Part shown: piece after piece, positions 17,578-27,854 of the stretch
Layout of the letters: every line of letters begins with the position of its first letter
Position numbering within the stretch: the first letter of the stretch is position 1
Assembly: GCA_016714745.1 (NCBI GenBank)
Contig: JADKCG010000001.1
Span: forward strand, 1-64,000
Reading direction: 5' to 3'
Length of the DNA stretch: 64,000 nt
Source of the DNA: Elusimicrobiota bacterium
GTDB lineage: Bacteria; Elusimicrobiota; Elusimicrobia; FEN-1173
Position numbers and translations under genes: made by a program
The notes under the pieces: model-generated
The model's input: only the letters and a program-made list of their open reading frames with translations
Database searches by the model: none
Told to the model about the DNA's origin: nothing

Positions 17578-19538
17578 CCCTTTCGGGGGTCTTCGCGGGG
17601 GGGCTGGCCCTCCTCTATTTTCGTTTTTCTCCTCTCCCAGGATTGGTGGGACGGATCTGGGACGTACTTTTGGTATTGGCCCTTTCTGCGATGTCCGCCG
17701 GAACGGGCCGTTCTCTTTTGCGCTGGTCAACGCTCGATAAAAAAACAGGACTTTCGACGGATGATCGGTTCGGGGACCTCCTGATCTGGTCACTGGGATT
17801 GGGTCTGATCCCCTTGGCATTGGGCCTTTTGGGGATCGGGATTTTTGGTTTTTTTACGCCCGTTGGAATCGCCCTTTTTACCCTGGTCTGGGGGGCCGCC
17901 GGAGCCCCCGAATGGCGTGCCGTTTTAAATCAAATCGGTCAAGGTCCCCGTCTCCCCTTTCAGGACCCTGGCCTTGGGTGGGGAATCCGAGCGGTCATGG
18001 CCGGGTCTATTCTTGTGGGAATAACGGTCGCTTTTGCTCCGCCCACCTACTACGATAGTCTTGTCTACCATTTGGCTCTCCCGCTCCGCTATTTGCAAGA
18101 AGGGCGGATCGGTTTTGTTCCTTACAACCACTACGCTCATTTCCCCCAAAATATGGAACTGATTTTTGCCTGGTTCCTCTCCGCCGGAAGCGATGTTTCC
18201 GCCCAACTTTTCAATGTTCTTCTGGGCGCAGGGACCGGGGGGCTCCTGTGGACTATGGGGCGGCGCAACGAGGGGCGCCGATGGGACCTTTTGTTGTATG
18301 TCACAGCGCCGTGTGTTCTTCTTTTATCAACGGAAACGTATGTAGAGATGCCCCTGGCATTTTTTACCACGCTGGCCGTCTGGGGAACGGACCGTGGGGT
18401 GCGTGAGAGAAACCGGGCCTGGTTTGTGCTCGCGGGATTGGCGGGGGGGTTTGCCTCTGGGATAAAATACACGGGGGTTCTCACACCGCTTCTTTTGACG
18501 GCCCTTCTCCTCTTTTGGCGAAGAGACAGAGCTTTTCTCGATCGGGTGAGGGATGGGTTCTGTTTGGGCGGGAGCGCCTTCGCGCTCTTTTTACCTTGGA
18601 TGGTTAAAAACACTGTGTTCACGGGGGGGAACCCGGTGTTTCCCTTCCTTCCGTCCCTTTTTCCGGCGAAAAATGTTTTCATGTTCGCTGAATCGTCTCG
18701 AGCCTATTTCGATGTTTTAGCGCAGTATAAAGGAACTCGCCCACTCCCCATTGAGCTACTGATGATGCCCTTTCGATACCTGATGAACGCCCCTTCGTTT
18801 GGGGGCGGCTACGATGGGGTGGCCATCGGCGGGTGGGCATTGCCTCTTGTCCTGGCGCCCTTGGCGCTTTTGACCGTTCGCAAAGAGCGGGGGTTTCTCT
18901 TGGCCTTCGTCGGTATCCATGTGTTGATATGGGCATCGTTCCGTCCGGTGTTGCGGTTTCTGTTTCCGCTTTTTCCGTTGGTTTGTCTCTTGGTGGGGGA
19001 AGGCGTGGGGATCGCCTGGAAAGAAATGTCGGTCTGGCCGCGGCGGGTGTCAGCGTTGGTGGGAGGACTCTTCTTGATTTCAAACGGAATGCTGTTTTAT
19101 GCCACCGAAGATGTCCGCGGCCCGCTCCCTGTGGCGTTGGGCCTGATATCGCGCTCCGAATACCTCTCCCGGAAACTGGACTATTATCCCGCCATGCTTT
19201 TTATGGATCGTGAATTGCCCCCGGACGCTAACGTCTTGTTCATTGGAGATCAACGGTCGTATTACTGTCCTCGAAGGCATTTGGTCCCCATGGGACTCTT
19301 GCCCACCCCCCTGCGAGGCTGGGCGGAAGAATCGAAGGACGGTGCCGCTTTTGGGAAGACCCTTCGACAGTTGGGGTTTACGCATCTCTTTTTAAACATC
19401 AAAGAGGCGAAACGTCTGGAAGGGTATCGCGTCTTGGATCTGACCGAACACGGTCGAGACGTCTTTTATTCCTTTCTCGGGGGCCTGACTCCGATTTTTA
19501 GCACGGCCGGCACGATGGTTTTTGAGTTGCCCTTATGA
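17547..19538 (+). CDS. polytopic GT-C-type glycosyltransferase-like membrane protein
   Basis: About 663 residues with a dozen or more membrane helices. The first large extracytoplasmic loop has APPTYYDSLVYHLALPLRYL, with an acidic residue close to YHL as in PMT/ArnT-like GT-C enzymes that use polyprenyl-linked sugars. A later loop, VFPFLPSLFPAKNVF, and a soluble C-terminal end containing VLFIGDQRSYYCPRR are visible. The start is uncertain: GTG 17517, ATG 17532 and ATG 17547 are in frame; 17547 overlaps the previous gene least. The stop overlaps the next ATG. Confidence 0.75.
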   Translation: MPALRTQGFLALSGVFAGGLALLYFRFSPLPGLVGRIWDVLLVLALSAMSAGTGRSLLRWSTLDKKTGLSTDDRFGDLLIWSLGLGLIPLALGLLGIGIFGFFTPVGIALFTLVWGAAGAPEWRAVLNQIGQGPRLPFQDPGLGWGIRAVMAGSILVGITVAFAPPTYYDSLVYHLALPLRYLQEGRIGFVPYNHYAHFPQNMELIFAWFLSAGSDVSAQLFNVLLGAGTGGLLWTMGRRNEGRRWDLLLYVTAPCVLLLSTETYVEMPLAFFTTLAVWGTDRGVRERNRAWFVLAGLAGGFASGIKYTGVLTPLLLTALLLFWRRDRAFLDRVRDGFCLGGSAFALFLPWMVKNTVFTGGNPVFPFLPSLFPAKNVFMFAESSRAYFDVLAQYKGTRPLPIELLMMPFRYLMNAPSFGGGYDGVAIGGWALPLVLAPLALLTVRKERGFLLAFVGIHVLIWASFRPVLRFLFPLFPLVCLLVGEGVGIAWKEMSVWPRRVSALVGGLFLISNGMLFYATEDVRGPLPVALGLISRSEYLSRKLDYYPAMLFMDRELPPDANVLFIGDQRSYYCPRRHLVPMGLLPTPLRGWAEESKDGAAFGKTLRQLGFTHLFLNIKEAKRLEGYRVLDLTEHGRDVFYSFLGGLTPIFSTAGTMVFELPL

Positions 19539-20560
19539 TTCTCCTCTACGCGGTTGCCGGTCTGACCGCTTTTTTATTGACCTTTCTCGCCACTCCCTTG
19601 GTGCGTTTATGTGCGATTCGTTGGGGGGTGATGGACCACCCCCATTCGAACGTAAAAACCCATAAAGTTCCCGTCCCCTATCTGGGGGGGTTGTCCATTT
19701 TCGTGGGGATCGCGGGGGCCTTGGTTTTTCTTCGGTTGACGACGAATTTCCCGACGGGAACGCTCCGATCCTTGTGGGGGCTCTTGTTGGGGTCGGCGTT
19801 TCTGGCCGGTGTGGGGTTGGTGGACGATCTCAAAAAACCCTTGGGGTTATCTTTTCAGTGGAAATTTTTCTTTCAATTTGTCGCGGCGACGATTTTGATC
19901 TTATTCGATATCCGTATTCGGTTTGTCCAGCCGGAGTGGTTGTCGATTCTCTTGACCCTGGTGTGGGTGACGGGCATCTCGAACGCAATCAATTTAATCG
20001 ACATCATGGATGGTCTTGCGTCTTCCCAAACGCTGGTGGCATCGTTGGGGTTTCTTCTGATCTCCATCCCCACAGAACAAATTTATGTGAACGTGGCCGC
20101 CTCGGCCATGGTGGGCGCCACTCTCGCGTTCATTCCTCACAACATGTCCCAAAAAAGGAAAATATTTATGGGCGACATGGGGAGTCTCATGTTGGGGTTT
20201 CTTCTTGCCGGTCTTTCGCTGGGGACGAACTATACGCGCATGAGCGAGGTGGGGGTTTTGGCGCCGCTCCTGATCTTGGGTCTTCCGGTGTACGACACAT
20301 TTTTTGTGAGCTTTCTTCGTCTTAAACAAGGAAAATCTCCTTTCCTGGGCTCGAAAGATCATTTGGCCCTAAAACTTCGGGCGGTGGGATATTCCACGGA
20401 ACAAGTGGTGCTGATTTTTGCCGCCGTGGCGGCGGTTCTTTCCGCCAGCGCCTATCTTTTAACATTGTCTCCTTTTCTGGTCTCCCTTTTAGTCGTTGCC
20501 GGGGTATTGCTCTTTGGCCTCTTCGTTATGGTGAAACTCCATGACGTTGTGGTTCATTGA
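19535..20560 (+). CDS. undecaprenyl-phosphate sugar-1-phosphate transferase, WecA/TagO type
   Basis: 341 residues, about eleven membrane helices, member of the MraY/WecA superfamily that starts lipid-linked glycan synthesis by moving a HexNAc-1-phosphate from a UDP-sugar to undecaprenyl phosphate. Motifs: HKVPVPYLGGLSIF, GVGLVDDLKKPLG (Mg-binding Asp pair), NAINLIDIMDGLA, FMGDMGSLMLGF and SKDHLALKL. The third motif reads IDIMDGLA where most members have IDGIDGLA; the two Asp residues are kept. It is most likely the first committed enzyme for the glycan made by this cluster. Confidence 0.88.
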   Translation: MILLYAVAGLTAFLLTFLATPLVRLCAIRWGVMDHPHSNVKTHKVPVPYLGGLSIFVGIAGALVFLRLTTNFPTGTLRSLWGLLLGSAFLAGVGLVDDLKKPLGLSFQWKFFFQFVAATILILFDIRIRFVQPEWLSILLTLVWVTGISNAINLIDIMDGLASSQTLVASLGFLLISIPTEQIYVNVAASAMVGATLAFIPHNMSQKRKIFMGDMGSLMLGFLLAGLSLGTNYTRMSEVGVLAPLLILGLPVYDTFFVSFLRLKQGKSPFLGSKDHLALKLRAVGYSTEQVVLIFAAVAAVLSASAYLLTLSPFLVSLLVVAGVLLFGLFVMVKLHDVVVH

Positions 20561-21885
20561 TGTCCCCCGTCGCGCCCATCGTCATCGCGGGGGCGGGATT
20601 GGCGGGTCTCTCCTGTGCGTATCATTTAAAATCTCCCTCCGTCGTTTTTGATCGGGAACTCCATCCCGGCGGCACCGCCCGGTCGGTTTCTGTGGGGGGG
20701 TTCACTTTTGATTTTACGGGACATCTTCTCCATTTGCACGATCCGTATACGCGGGCCCTGGTCCGCCGGCTGTTGGGCGATAACTGGGTGGAGTGTGAAC
20801 GAAACGCCTGGATTCATTCCCATGGCGTCAATACGCCCTATCCGTTTCAAGCGAACCTCCACGGTCTCCCCAGGAACGTGGTTCGTGAATGCGTGGCGGG
20901 GGTGCGGCAAGCCCGTCGGGTCTTCGGCGACCGTCCCTTGGACGGGGCGGGTCCCCTTCATTTCAGAGAATGGTGCCAACGTCTCTTTGGGGAAGGGATC
21001 TCCCGGCATTTCATGATCCCCTACAACGAAAAATTGTGGGGGGTTCCCGCCACCGCCATGACGCCGGAATGGTGCGGCCGTTTCGTCCCCGTCCCGACCT
21101 TGGCGGAAGTGGAGGCCGGGGCAAGACGGGTCCACACCAAACGGTTTGGCTACAACACCACCTTCCTTTACCCCCGCCGGGGGGGGATTCAAGTCTTGGC
21201 CGAAGCCTTTGCGAAAAAAATTTCCGCTTTGCGGTTGGGGGAACCGATCGAATCGGTGGACTGGCGCAAAAGGAAGATCTGTCTTTCGTCGGGGAAACCC
21301 CTCGCGTACCGCTCCCTCGTCTCCACCCTTCCGCTCCCGGAATTGCTGAAACGACTTGATCCTTTCCCCAACGATTTGAAAGGGCCCTTGGAGTCCCTTC
21401 GCTGGACGACGGTTTTATGCGTGAACGTGGGCGTGGCGCGACCTCGAATCTCGGGGGCGTCGTGGACCTATTTCCCGGAAAAGAAATTTCCTTTCTACCG
21501 TGTGGGGTTCCCCATGAACTTTACCCCCCACGTCGTGCCGAGAGGATGTTCATCGATGTATGTGGAGGTGTCCTATCGCCCGGGAACGGAGCCGAAGACC
21601 CCCTCGGAGAAGGATCAATTGTTTCGGGAAATTCGCCGCGGCCTTTTGGCCGCGAAGATTTTACGCCCGGACGACCGATTTCCCGTGATTCATTTTGCTC
21701 CTCTCCGTTACGCTTATGTGATCTATGATGAGAATCGGACAGCGGCCCTCTCCACGATTTTTGACTGGCTGAAACGAAACGCTCGAACGGTCTCGATCGG
21801 ACGTTACGGGGGATGGAAATATTCATTCATGGAAGAAGCCATCCGGGATGGCCGAAAGGCCGCCCTCGAATGGGAGGGGATATGA
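20560..21885 (+). CDS. FAD-dependent amine-oxidase/mutase-like protein
   Basis: 441 residues. The N-terminal dinucleotide-binding motif is PIVIAGAGLAGLSCAYHL, followed by the acidic ribose contact VVFDRE and GGTARSV. The layout resembles UDP-galactopyranose mutase and protoporphyrinogen-oxidase-like flavoproteins found in polysaccharide clusters (FDFTGHLLHLHD, PYNEKLWGVPATAM, GRYGGWKYSFMEEAI). A mutase or desaturase on a sugar or lipid intermediate is possible, but the reaction is not shown by sequence. The ATG at 20560 overlaps the wecA-like stop; a TTG three bases earlier is an alternative. Confidence 0.8.
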   Translation: MSPVAPIVIAGAGLAGLSCAYHLKSPSVVFDRELHPGGTARSVSVGGFTFDFTGHLLHLHDPYTRALVRRLLGDNWVECERNAWIHSHGVNTPYPFQANLHGLPRNVVRECVAGVRQARRVFGDRPLDGAGPLHFREWCQRLFGEGISRHFMIPYNEKLWGVPATAMTPEWCGRFVPVPTLAEVEAGARRVHTKRFGYNTTFLYPRRGGIQVLAEAFAKKISALRLGEPIESVDWRKRKICLSSGKPLAYRSLVSTLPLPELLKRLDPFPNDLKGPLESLRWTTVLCVNVGVARPRISGASWTYFPEKKFPFYRVGFPMNFTPHVVPRGCSSMYVEVSYRPGTEPKTPSEKDQLFREIRRGLLAAKILRPDDRFPVIHFAPLRYAYVIYDENRTAALSTIFDWLKRNARTVSIGRYGGWKYSFMEEAIRDGRKAALEWEGI

Positions 21886-23629
21886 TTTTTCGATCCCCCC
21901 GTCCCATGACGCGGTATGCCGAGTTGTCCCACGGGCTGTTGCTCTGTCTTGTTCTCGTTCTGCCTCTCCTTCGACTGGGGTGGGATCAGTGGGCGCAGAC
22001 GATGGTCGCCCTGATTTGGTCATTCGTTCTCTTTTTGGGATCCCTTCTTCTTCTGTTGGGCCGTTCCGGGGAATTTACCAGGTTCGGTTTGGCGTTTCGG
22101 TGCTGGGGTCCTTTGATCGTCCTTCTGGTGGGGGCTGGAGTTCTTTCTGCTCTCTTGAGTCTTTATCCCCACAGCGCGTTTCCGGCCGTCTTAAATGATT
22201 TTTCCGCTTTCGCCTTTTTTTTCCTTGGGGCGGGGGTTTCCGAGATTTGGCGGTCTCGTTACGTTGCGGCGTCTGTGGGGTCCGCGGTTTTAGCGGTCAT
22301 CTCCATTTTCCTTTTTGGCGGGCTGGTTCAGTGGGCCCCCTCCTAAACCCCAACCTCTTAGCCGCCCTTGTTTTATTGACTGGCCCCCTGGCGCTCGAGA
22401 AATGTCTGGGTCCGAAGAAACGGGTTGTTTGGGGGATCGGTTTCGCTCTACTCACTTTGGGGCTTTTCATCAGTCATTCTTTGGCGGCGTATGGCACCTT
22501 TTTAATTCAAGGGGTGTTGGCCGCCGGTTTCCTGTTGGTCCGAAAAGAATTTAGTCGAACAAAAATTCTTCTTTTGTTGGCAGGGGTTGTCCTTCTTGGC
22601 GGGTATGGCATTTACCTCGCGCGGGGCGAATGGCCCAAATTGTTTAACGGAGATTCGGATCGTTGGACCTGGGGACTCACCGCCCTTCGGACATTTGCGG
22701 CTCACCCCTTTTTGGGCGTGGGGCCTGGGTCGTTTGGCGAGGCGTACCCTATTTATCGGGCGTCTCCCTGGGGTTTGAACAGTTTGTACGCCCACAACTT
22801 TTTCTTGGAATTTTTGGCGGAACGGGGCCTTGTGGGCGCCGGCGCCCTGTTTCTGTTGATGGGCACTCTGATCCATCGCGCCTGGAAATCCGTTTCCCAG
22901 GGGCCGGGACTTTTTTTGGGGTTGGTGGGTTTTTGTTTTTATAATTTGTTCCATATCGGGTTTTCATTCCCCGCGCTCTTCTGGCTTTTTTTTCTTATCG
23001 CTGGGCTCGCGGGCGAGGGGAAAATTCCAGAAGGGACCTCGGATTTGGTTTTTCATAAAAAACCATGGATTATTTTAATGGCCCTCCTCTCGTTTCTGGT
23101 GGGTCTGGCCTCTTTCGCCCTTTTTCGATCGGACCAGTCGCTGGTCCGCGCCCGTTTGTCTATTGCGGCGGAACGCTGGGACCGCGCCGCAGAACTCGTG
23201 GAGAAAGGATTGTTTTGGAACCGATGGAATTCTGGCCTATACGAAGTTCGGGCAGGGGTCCGCCTGAAGTCACAAGATTGGGTAGGGGCCAAAGCCGATT
23301 TGGACCGTGCGGTGGCATTGGCTCCTTCCAGCGCCGGGTTTCGCGCCGAATCGGCGGAACTCGCGGTGGAGAGGGGAGACGTAGACCAAGCCCTGAAGGA
23401 CTACGACACAGCGACTCGCCTCCTGCCGCTCAAGGCGGCTTTTTGGGAACGCCGGGGAGATCTCCTCTCCGGGATGGGGCGGAAAGAGGACGCCGGGCAG
23501 GCCTATGCCGGAGCGCTTCGGGCCTTGTCCGACGCCCGTGTCTTGGGCGGCGACGCCGATCGACGGGCCGAGTGGACAAAAAGGGTTGAAGAAAAAAAGC
23601 AGAGTCTGTTCCATGTCCCGAAAAATTAA
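21882..23629 (+). CDS. second O-antigen ligase/polymerase-family protein with TPRs (frameshifted)
   Basis: About 582 residues after adding one C to the C5 run at 22336-22340, which joins the first five membrane helices to LLNPNLLAALV, where this family usually has a G-N-P-N type motif. The Wzy_C loop is visible: FLGVGPGSFGEAYPIY and YAHNFFLEFLAERGLVGAG. TPR-like helices occupy the C-terminal 160 residues (AAELVEKGLFWNRWNSGLYE, KADLDRAVALAPSSAGFR, YAGALRALSD). The start ATG overlaps the upstream stop as ATGA. Together with the protein at 12.4 kb, the cluster holds two such enzymes, perhaps a polymerase and a ligase. Confidence 0.85.
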
Positions 23630-24767
23630 GATTGTCCATGTTGTGACGTTGTTGGAATTGGGCGGCGCCCAACAAACCGCCCTGACCCTCCTGCGAAACC
23701 TGCCCTCTGACCGGTTTGATCCGATGTTGTTTTGTGGACGGGAGGGCTTTGGACTGAAACGGCGATACAGAGCAAAGTTTCGTGTACGATTTGTTCCCGG
23801 TCTCGTAAGGCAGATTCGTCCCTGGTGGGATCTTTTGGCGTTGGCGTGTCTTTACCGATTTCTATCAAAAGAGCGGCCCGACATTGTTCATACCCATTCG
23901 TCCAAAGCCGGAGTTTTGGGACGGATCGCGTCGGTGTTGGCGGGGGTTCCCGTCGTGGTTCATACGGTCCATGGGTTCGGTTTCACCCCCGCCCAGTATT
24001 CCTGGGTTCGCTGGATTTTTGTTTTTTTGGAGCGTTTTTTGGCGCGTCGGACGGCGGCGTTGGTGTTTGTCTCCAAAGCCAACCGCACGGAAGCGCTGGC
24101 CAGGGGCATCGGGAGTCCCTCACAGATGCACCTCATTCGAGCGGCTGTTGAATTGAAAGACTATTTTTTCTTAACCCGATCTCGGGAGACGCCCCCCGGT
24201 CTTCCTCTGCAACCCACAGACAGAGTGGTGACAACGATTGGGCCCTTTAAACCGCAGAAAAATCTCTTGGATTTTATTCGGGCGGCGTCTCTGGTGTCGC
24301 CCCGCCATCCGGACGTTCGCTTTTTGGTTGTGGGCGATGGACCCGGACGTTTCATTCTGGAAAGCGAAATTCAACGTCGGGGGCTTGCCCGACGGTTCGT
24401 CTTAGCGGGGTGGCGCAAAGACATACCCGCCCTTCTCGCCCGCAGTGATGTTTTTTGCATGACATCTTTGTGGGAAGGTCTTCCCATGGCATTGGTGGAA
24501 GCCATGGCGGCCGGCCTCCCGGCTGTTGTTAACGCGGTCGATGGGTGCACGGACGTGATTGTCTCAGGGAAAAACGGTTTTTTAACCTTTCCGGGGGATT
24601 TCCGTGGCACCGCGGATCGGCTCATGGAACTGTTAGAGGATCCTCCCTTGGCCCAGCAGATGGGGCGGTGTGCGCGGGAAAGTGTGGGAAAAGAATTTGA
24701 TGCCCCAACCATGCAACGGGATCACGAAAGGCTTTATCTTTCCTTGTCTGCCGCCCATGACCTTTGA
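23613..24767 (+). CDS. family 4 (GT-B) glycosyltransferase
   Basis: 384 residues with a GT-B fold. The N-domain opens VVTLLELGGAQQTALTLLRN (acceptor side) and includes IVHTHSSKAGVLGRIAS. The C-domain has TIGPFKPQKNLLDFIRA, FLVVGDGPGR and the donor-binding E-x7-E pattern in WEGLPMALVEAMAAGLPAV. It belongs with WcaL/GT4 enzymes that extend lipid-linked oligosaccharides at the cytoplasmic face. The ATG at 23613 is chosen because it overlaps the upstream stop by only 17 bases and begins directly before the first strand; an earlier in-frame codon at 23505 is unlikely. Confidence 0.88.
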   Translation: MSRKIKIVHVVTLLELGGAQQTALTLLRNLPSDRFDPMLFCGREGFGLKRRYRAKFRVRFVPGLVRQIRPWWDLLALACLYRFLSKERPDIVHTHSSKAGVLGRIASVLAGVPVVVHTVHGFGFTPAQYSWVRWIFVFLERFLARRTAALVFVSKANRTEALARGIGSPSQMHLIRAAVELKDYFFLTRSRETPPGLPLQPTDRVVTTIGPFKPQKNLLDFIRAASLVSPRHPDVRFLVVGDGPGRFILESEIQRRGLARRFVLAGWRKDIPALLARSDVFCMTSLWEGLPMALVEAMAAGLPAVVNAVDGCTDVIVSGKNGFLTFPGDFRGTADRLMELLEDPPLAQQMGRCARESVGKEFDAPTMQRDHERLYLSLSAAHDL

Positions 24768-26411
24768 ATTGAAAGTCGTCCAAAAAAACGAACGGCGGAA
24801 CATGGTCCTCCTCCTTCTTTCCGTGGCGGGGGTTTACATGGGAAGTTTATGGAACGAATTCCTCTGGGACGACCAGGTTGTTCTGGTGTCGAATGGGTTT
24901 ATTAAGAACTGGAAAAATATCGGGCATTTTTTTGGCATGTCTTATTTCGCCGGGTCGGGAGAGATGAGTTATCGGCCTGTGGCCACACTCTCTTACATTG
25001 TCGGTCATGCGGTGTGGGGGTTGAGCCGGCCGGGGTTTCATGGGTTTTCGTTGGGCCTTCATCTTGTGACGGGGCTGGCCGTTTATTTTTTTTTGCGGAG
25101 TGTTTTCAGCAAGCCCCTCACCGCTTTCTGGGCAACGGCCCTCTTCCTTCTTCATCCCATCAACAGTGAGGCGGTTCTGCAAGTCTCGTTCAACGAAGAG
25201 CTCCTGTGCACCGCTTTCTATGTGCTGTCTTTTCTGTTTTTTATTCGTTCGAAAAAGAGCGAATCTGGAATCGGGGTGTATGCGCTCTCCTTGGCCTGTT
25301 ATTTCTTCGCCTTATTTTCCAAAGAAATCGCCATCCTTCTTCCCTTGTTTCTTGTGCTTTACGAATGGTCCCTTCAAAAAAATCCGTCGTTGACCGATCG
25401 TCCGATTTCCTGGAAATTCCATTCTGGCTATTGGTTCCTCAGTCTGTTCTATCTCTGGATTCGTTTCTTTATCCTAAGAAATCCCAAAGAACTGAGCGTG
25501 GGCTTCATCCAAAACAGCTTTTTGGTCAATACGTTTACCCTCTTGAAAGTATTTTTTCTTTATCTCAAACAATTGGTTTGGCCACTTCATTTAAGTCCTG
25601 ACCACTATGTTCCGGTGGCAACGAAAATCAGTGACCCCAAAATTCTCTTTTCTCTGGCGGGGCTCGCGGGGATGGGGATCTTATTCTGTTTTCTTTTCCA
25701 GCGGTCACGTCAGCGGACATTTTTCTTTTTGTGGATCCTGTTGGGGCTTCTTCCGGTCATGAACTTTATCCCTTTCCTGAAAGACAATTTCATGGCCGAC
25801 CGGTATCTTTACTTTTCGTCGATCGGGTTCTGCGCCTTGGTGAGCTCTCTATCGTCACAGAAGGGGAGCCTTGGAAAAGAGTCGCCAAACCTTTTTTGTT
25901 GTCCGTGCTTTTGGGGTTCTCTTGGCTCACGTTCGTTCGAACGCGGGACTGGCGGGACGCGGTGACTTTTTGGGGTCGGGCCGTGGCCACCGACCCGGAA
26001 AGTGTGGAATCCCATAACCGGCTCGGAGCGGCCTTTTCCCAACGTCAGGAGTTCGATAAGGCCGCCGAGCAATATCATATCGCTTTAAAGCTCAACCCCC
26101 GGTCGACCCGAGCCCTTAATAATTTGGGGAACGTCTATTTTTCTATCGGCCAATACGCGACGGCGATCGAGATATTCAACCAAAGTTTGTCCATTGATCC
26201 GGAGGCCGCGGTGACCTACGCCAATCGCGGGTCGGCCCACAAAATGGCCGGTCGTTTGGACCTGGCCATTGAGGATTATCTTCGGGCCGTCACCTTCAAA
26301 CCGACGTTTGCCGAGGTCTACCTGAATTTGGCCATGACCTATCAGGACCTCCATCAACCTGAAAACGTAAAAAAAGCCTACGACACCTACCTCGCTCTCC
26401 GTCAAAAATGA
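24757..26411 (+). CDS. TMTC-like GT-C membrane protein with TPRs (frameshifted)
   Basis: About 551 residues once one base is restored around 25860-25885; a G in the run at 25863-25866 would do. The first 370 residues carry about ten membrane helices. The first loop has FLWDDQVVLVSN, the acidic pair of TMTC/PMT-type O-mannosyltransferase-like proteins, and ALFLLHPINSEAV and SKEIAILLP, also typical. The C-terminal 160 residues are clear TPRs (AAEQYHIALKLNPRSTRALN, AIEIFNQSLSIDPEAAV, AIEDYLRAVTFKPTFAEV). TMTC proteins transfer sugars from polyprenyl carriers to proteins, which fits a protein-glycosylation role here. Confidence 0.8.
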
Positions 26412-26432
26412 GATAATTCCGTTGGCCTCCCT

Positions 26433-27492
26433 ATGGCGCACACTGGACTGATTCATCGGTATCGACCTCTTTTGCCTGTCTCCGACAGGACGCCGGTGAT
26501 TTCCTTGAACGAAGGAGACACCCCGCTTCTTCCGACTTGCCGCGTGGCCGAATGGGCGGGGGCGCCGAATCTTCGCCTTTTTTTGAAGTGCGAGGGACTC
26601 AACCCCACGGGTTCTTTTAAAGACCGGGGCATGACGTTGGCCATTTCCAAGGCGGCGGAAGCAAAGTCCAAAGCGGTGATCACCGCCTCGACGGGCAACA
26701 CCTCCGCTTCGGCGGCCGCCTACGCGGCGCGGGCCGGAATGCGGTGCGTGGTGTTAATTCCGGACGGCCAAATTGCGCTGGGCAAGTTGTCTCAGGCGTT
26801 GATCCATGGGGCCGACGTCTTCGCCGTACAAGGAAACTTTGACGATGCGCTCACCATGGTCCGCCGCGTGGGCGAAGTGGCTCCCATCACCATCGTCAAT
26901 TCCATTAACCCCTACCGCATCGAATCCCAGAAGACCGGTGCGTTTGAGATTGTCGATGAACTCGGCGATGCGCCGGACTATCATTTTATCCCTGTTGGCA
27001 ATGCGGGGAATATTACGGCCTATTGGAAAGGATATACGGAATACCGGGGGTTGGGCAAAATCGGACGGCTTCCTAAAATGATGGGCTGGCAGGCGGAAGG
27101 GGCCGCGCCGATTGTGAAGGGAGATCGTAAAAGATCCCAAAACCATTGCGACGGCCATTAAAATCGGAAACCCGGCGTCCTGGAAAGGGGCCCTGGCCGC
27201 CCGAGACGAATCGGGGGGCGCCATTGGATCGGTGACCGATGAAGAAATTCTGGCCGCCTACTTGGCTTTGGCTCGGGAAGGGGTTTTCTGCGAACCGGCC
27301 AGCGCGGCCAGTGTCGCTGGGTTGAAAAAATTCGCAACACAAAACCAAGAGTTTGCCCGATCTTCTTTCACTGTGGTGTGCGTGTTGACAGGACATGGGT
27401 TGAAGGATCCCGAGCGGGCCATTGCCTTGGCGCCAAAACCAAAATCGGTCGCCCCCACGGTTGAGGCCATTCGCGGAGAATTAGGGATTTGA
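26433..27492 (+). CDS. thrC: threonine synthase (frameshifted)
   Basis: PLP enzyme making threonine from O-phosphohomoserine. After removing one extra G at 27119-27121 it is 352 residues, typical of the short bacterial type. The PLP lysine lies in NPTGSFKDRGMT, and the phosphate loop is TASTGNTSASAAAYAA. Later motifs are PVGNAGNITAYWKGY and, beyond the frameshift, TIATAIKIGNPASW and CEPASAASVAG. In the raw sequence the frame stops at 27161. The neighbouring transporter genes handle branched-chain amino acids, whose isoleucine branch starts from threonine. Confidence 0.9.
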
Positions 27493-27854
27493 AACCGCAC
27501 CGCGTTGAGCGGGTTGTGTTGGTGGGGGCGGCCGCGCTTTATCTTTGGAATTTGGTCCTGCGGCCAGGACCTATTCCCTGGGGGACATCGGCCGTCTATA
27601 TTCCAACGGGTTTAATCACGCTCTCTTTGACGAATACCTTTCTACGAGCGAAAGGGTTGGCCTGGGGGATCTTTACGGTGACGTTGGTGGTGTTCATGAT
27701 CGTCGTTGGCACCTGGGTTGTTATGGACCGAGCCATGAAAGGTCCGCCCCCGGCTGATTTCGCCCGTTCCCTCTTCCTCTACGGGTCACTGGCCGCCGCA
27801 GGCCTCATTCAGTTGCGCGTTTCTTCGTCATCGAAAGGAGATTCTTCCCCATGA
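27489..27854 (+). CDS. small multi-helix membrane protein, unknown
   Basis: 121 residues with a TTG start overlapping the thrC stop by four bases, and a stop overlapping the livJ ATG by four. About four hydrophobic helices (VVLVGAAALYLWNLVL, GLITLSLTNTFL, IFTVTLVVFMIVVGTWVV, LFLYGSLAAAGLIQL) separated by very short loops. No recognisable family. The tight overlaps on both sides argue that it is a real gene in the thrC-livJ operon. Confidence 0.6.
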   Translation: MKPHRVERVVLVGAAALYLWNLVLRPGPIPWGTSAVYIPTGLITLSLTNTFLRAKGLAWGIFTVTLVVFMIVVGTWVVMDRAMKGPPPADFARSLFLYGSLAAAGLIQLRVSSSSKGDSSP

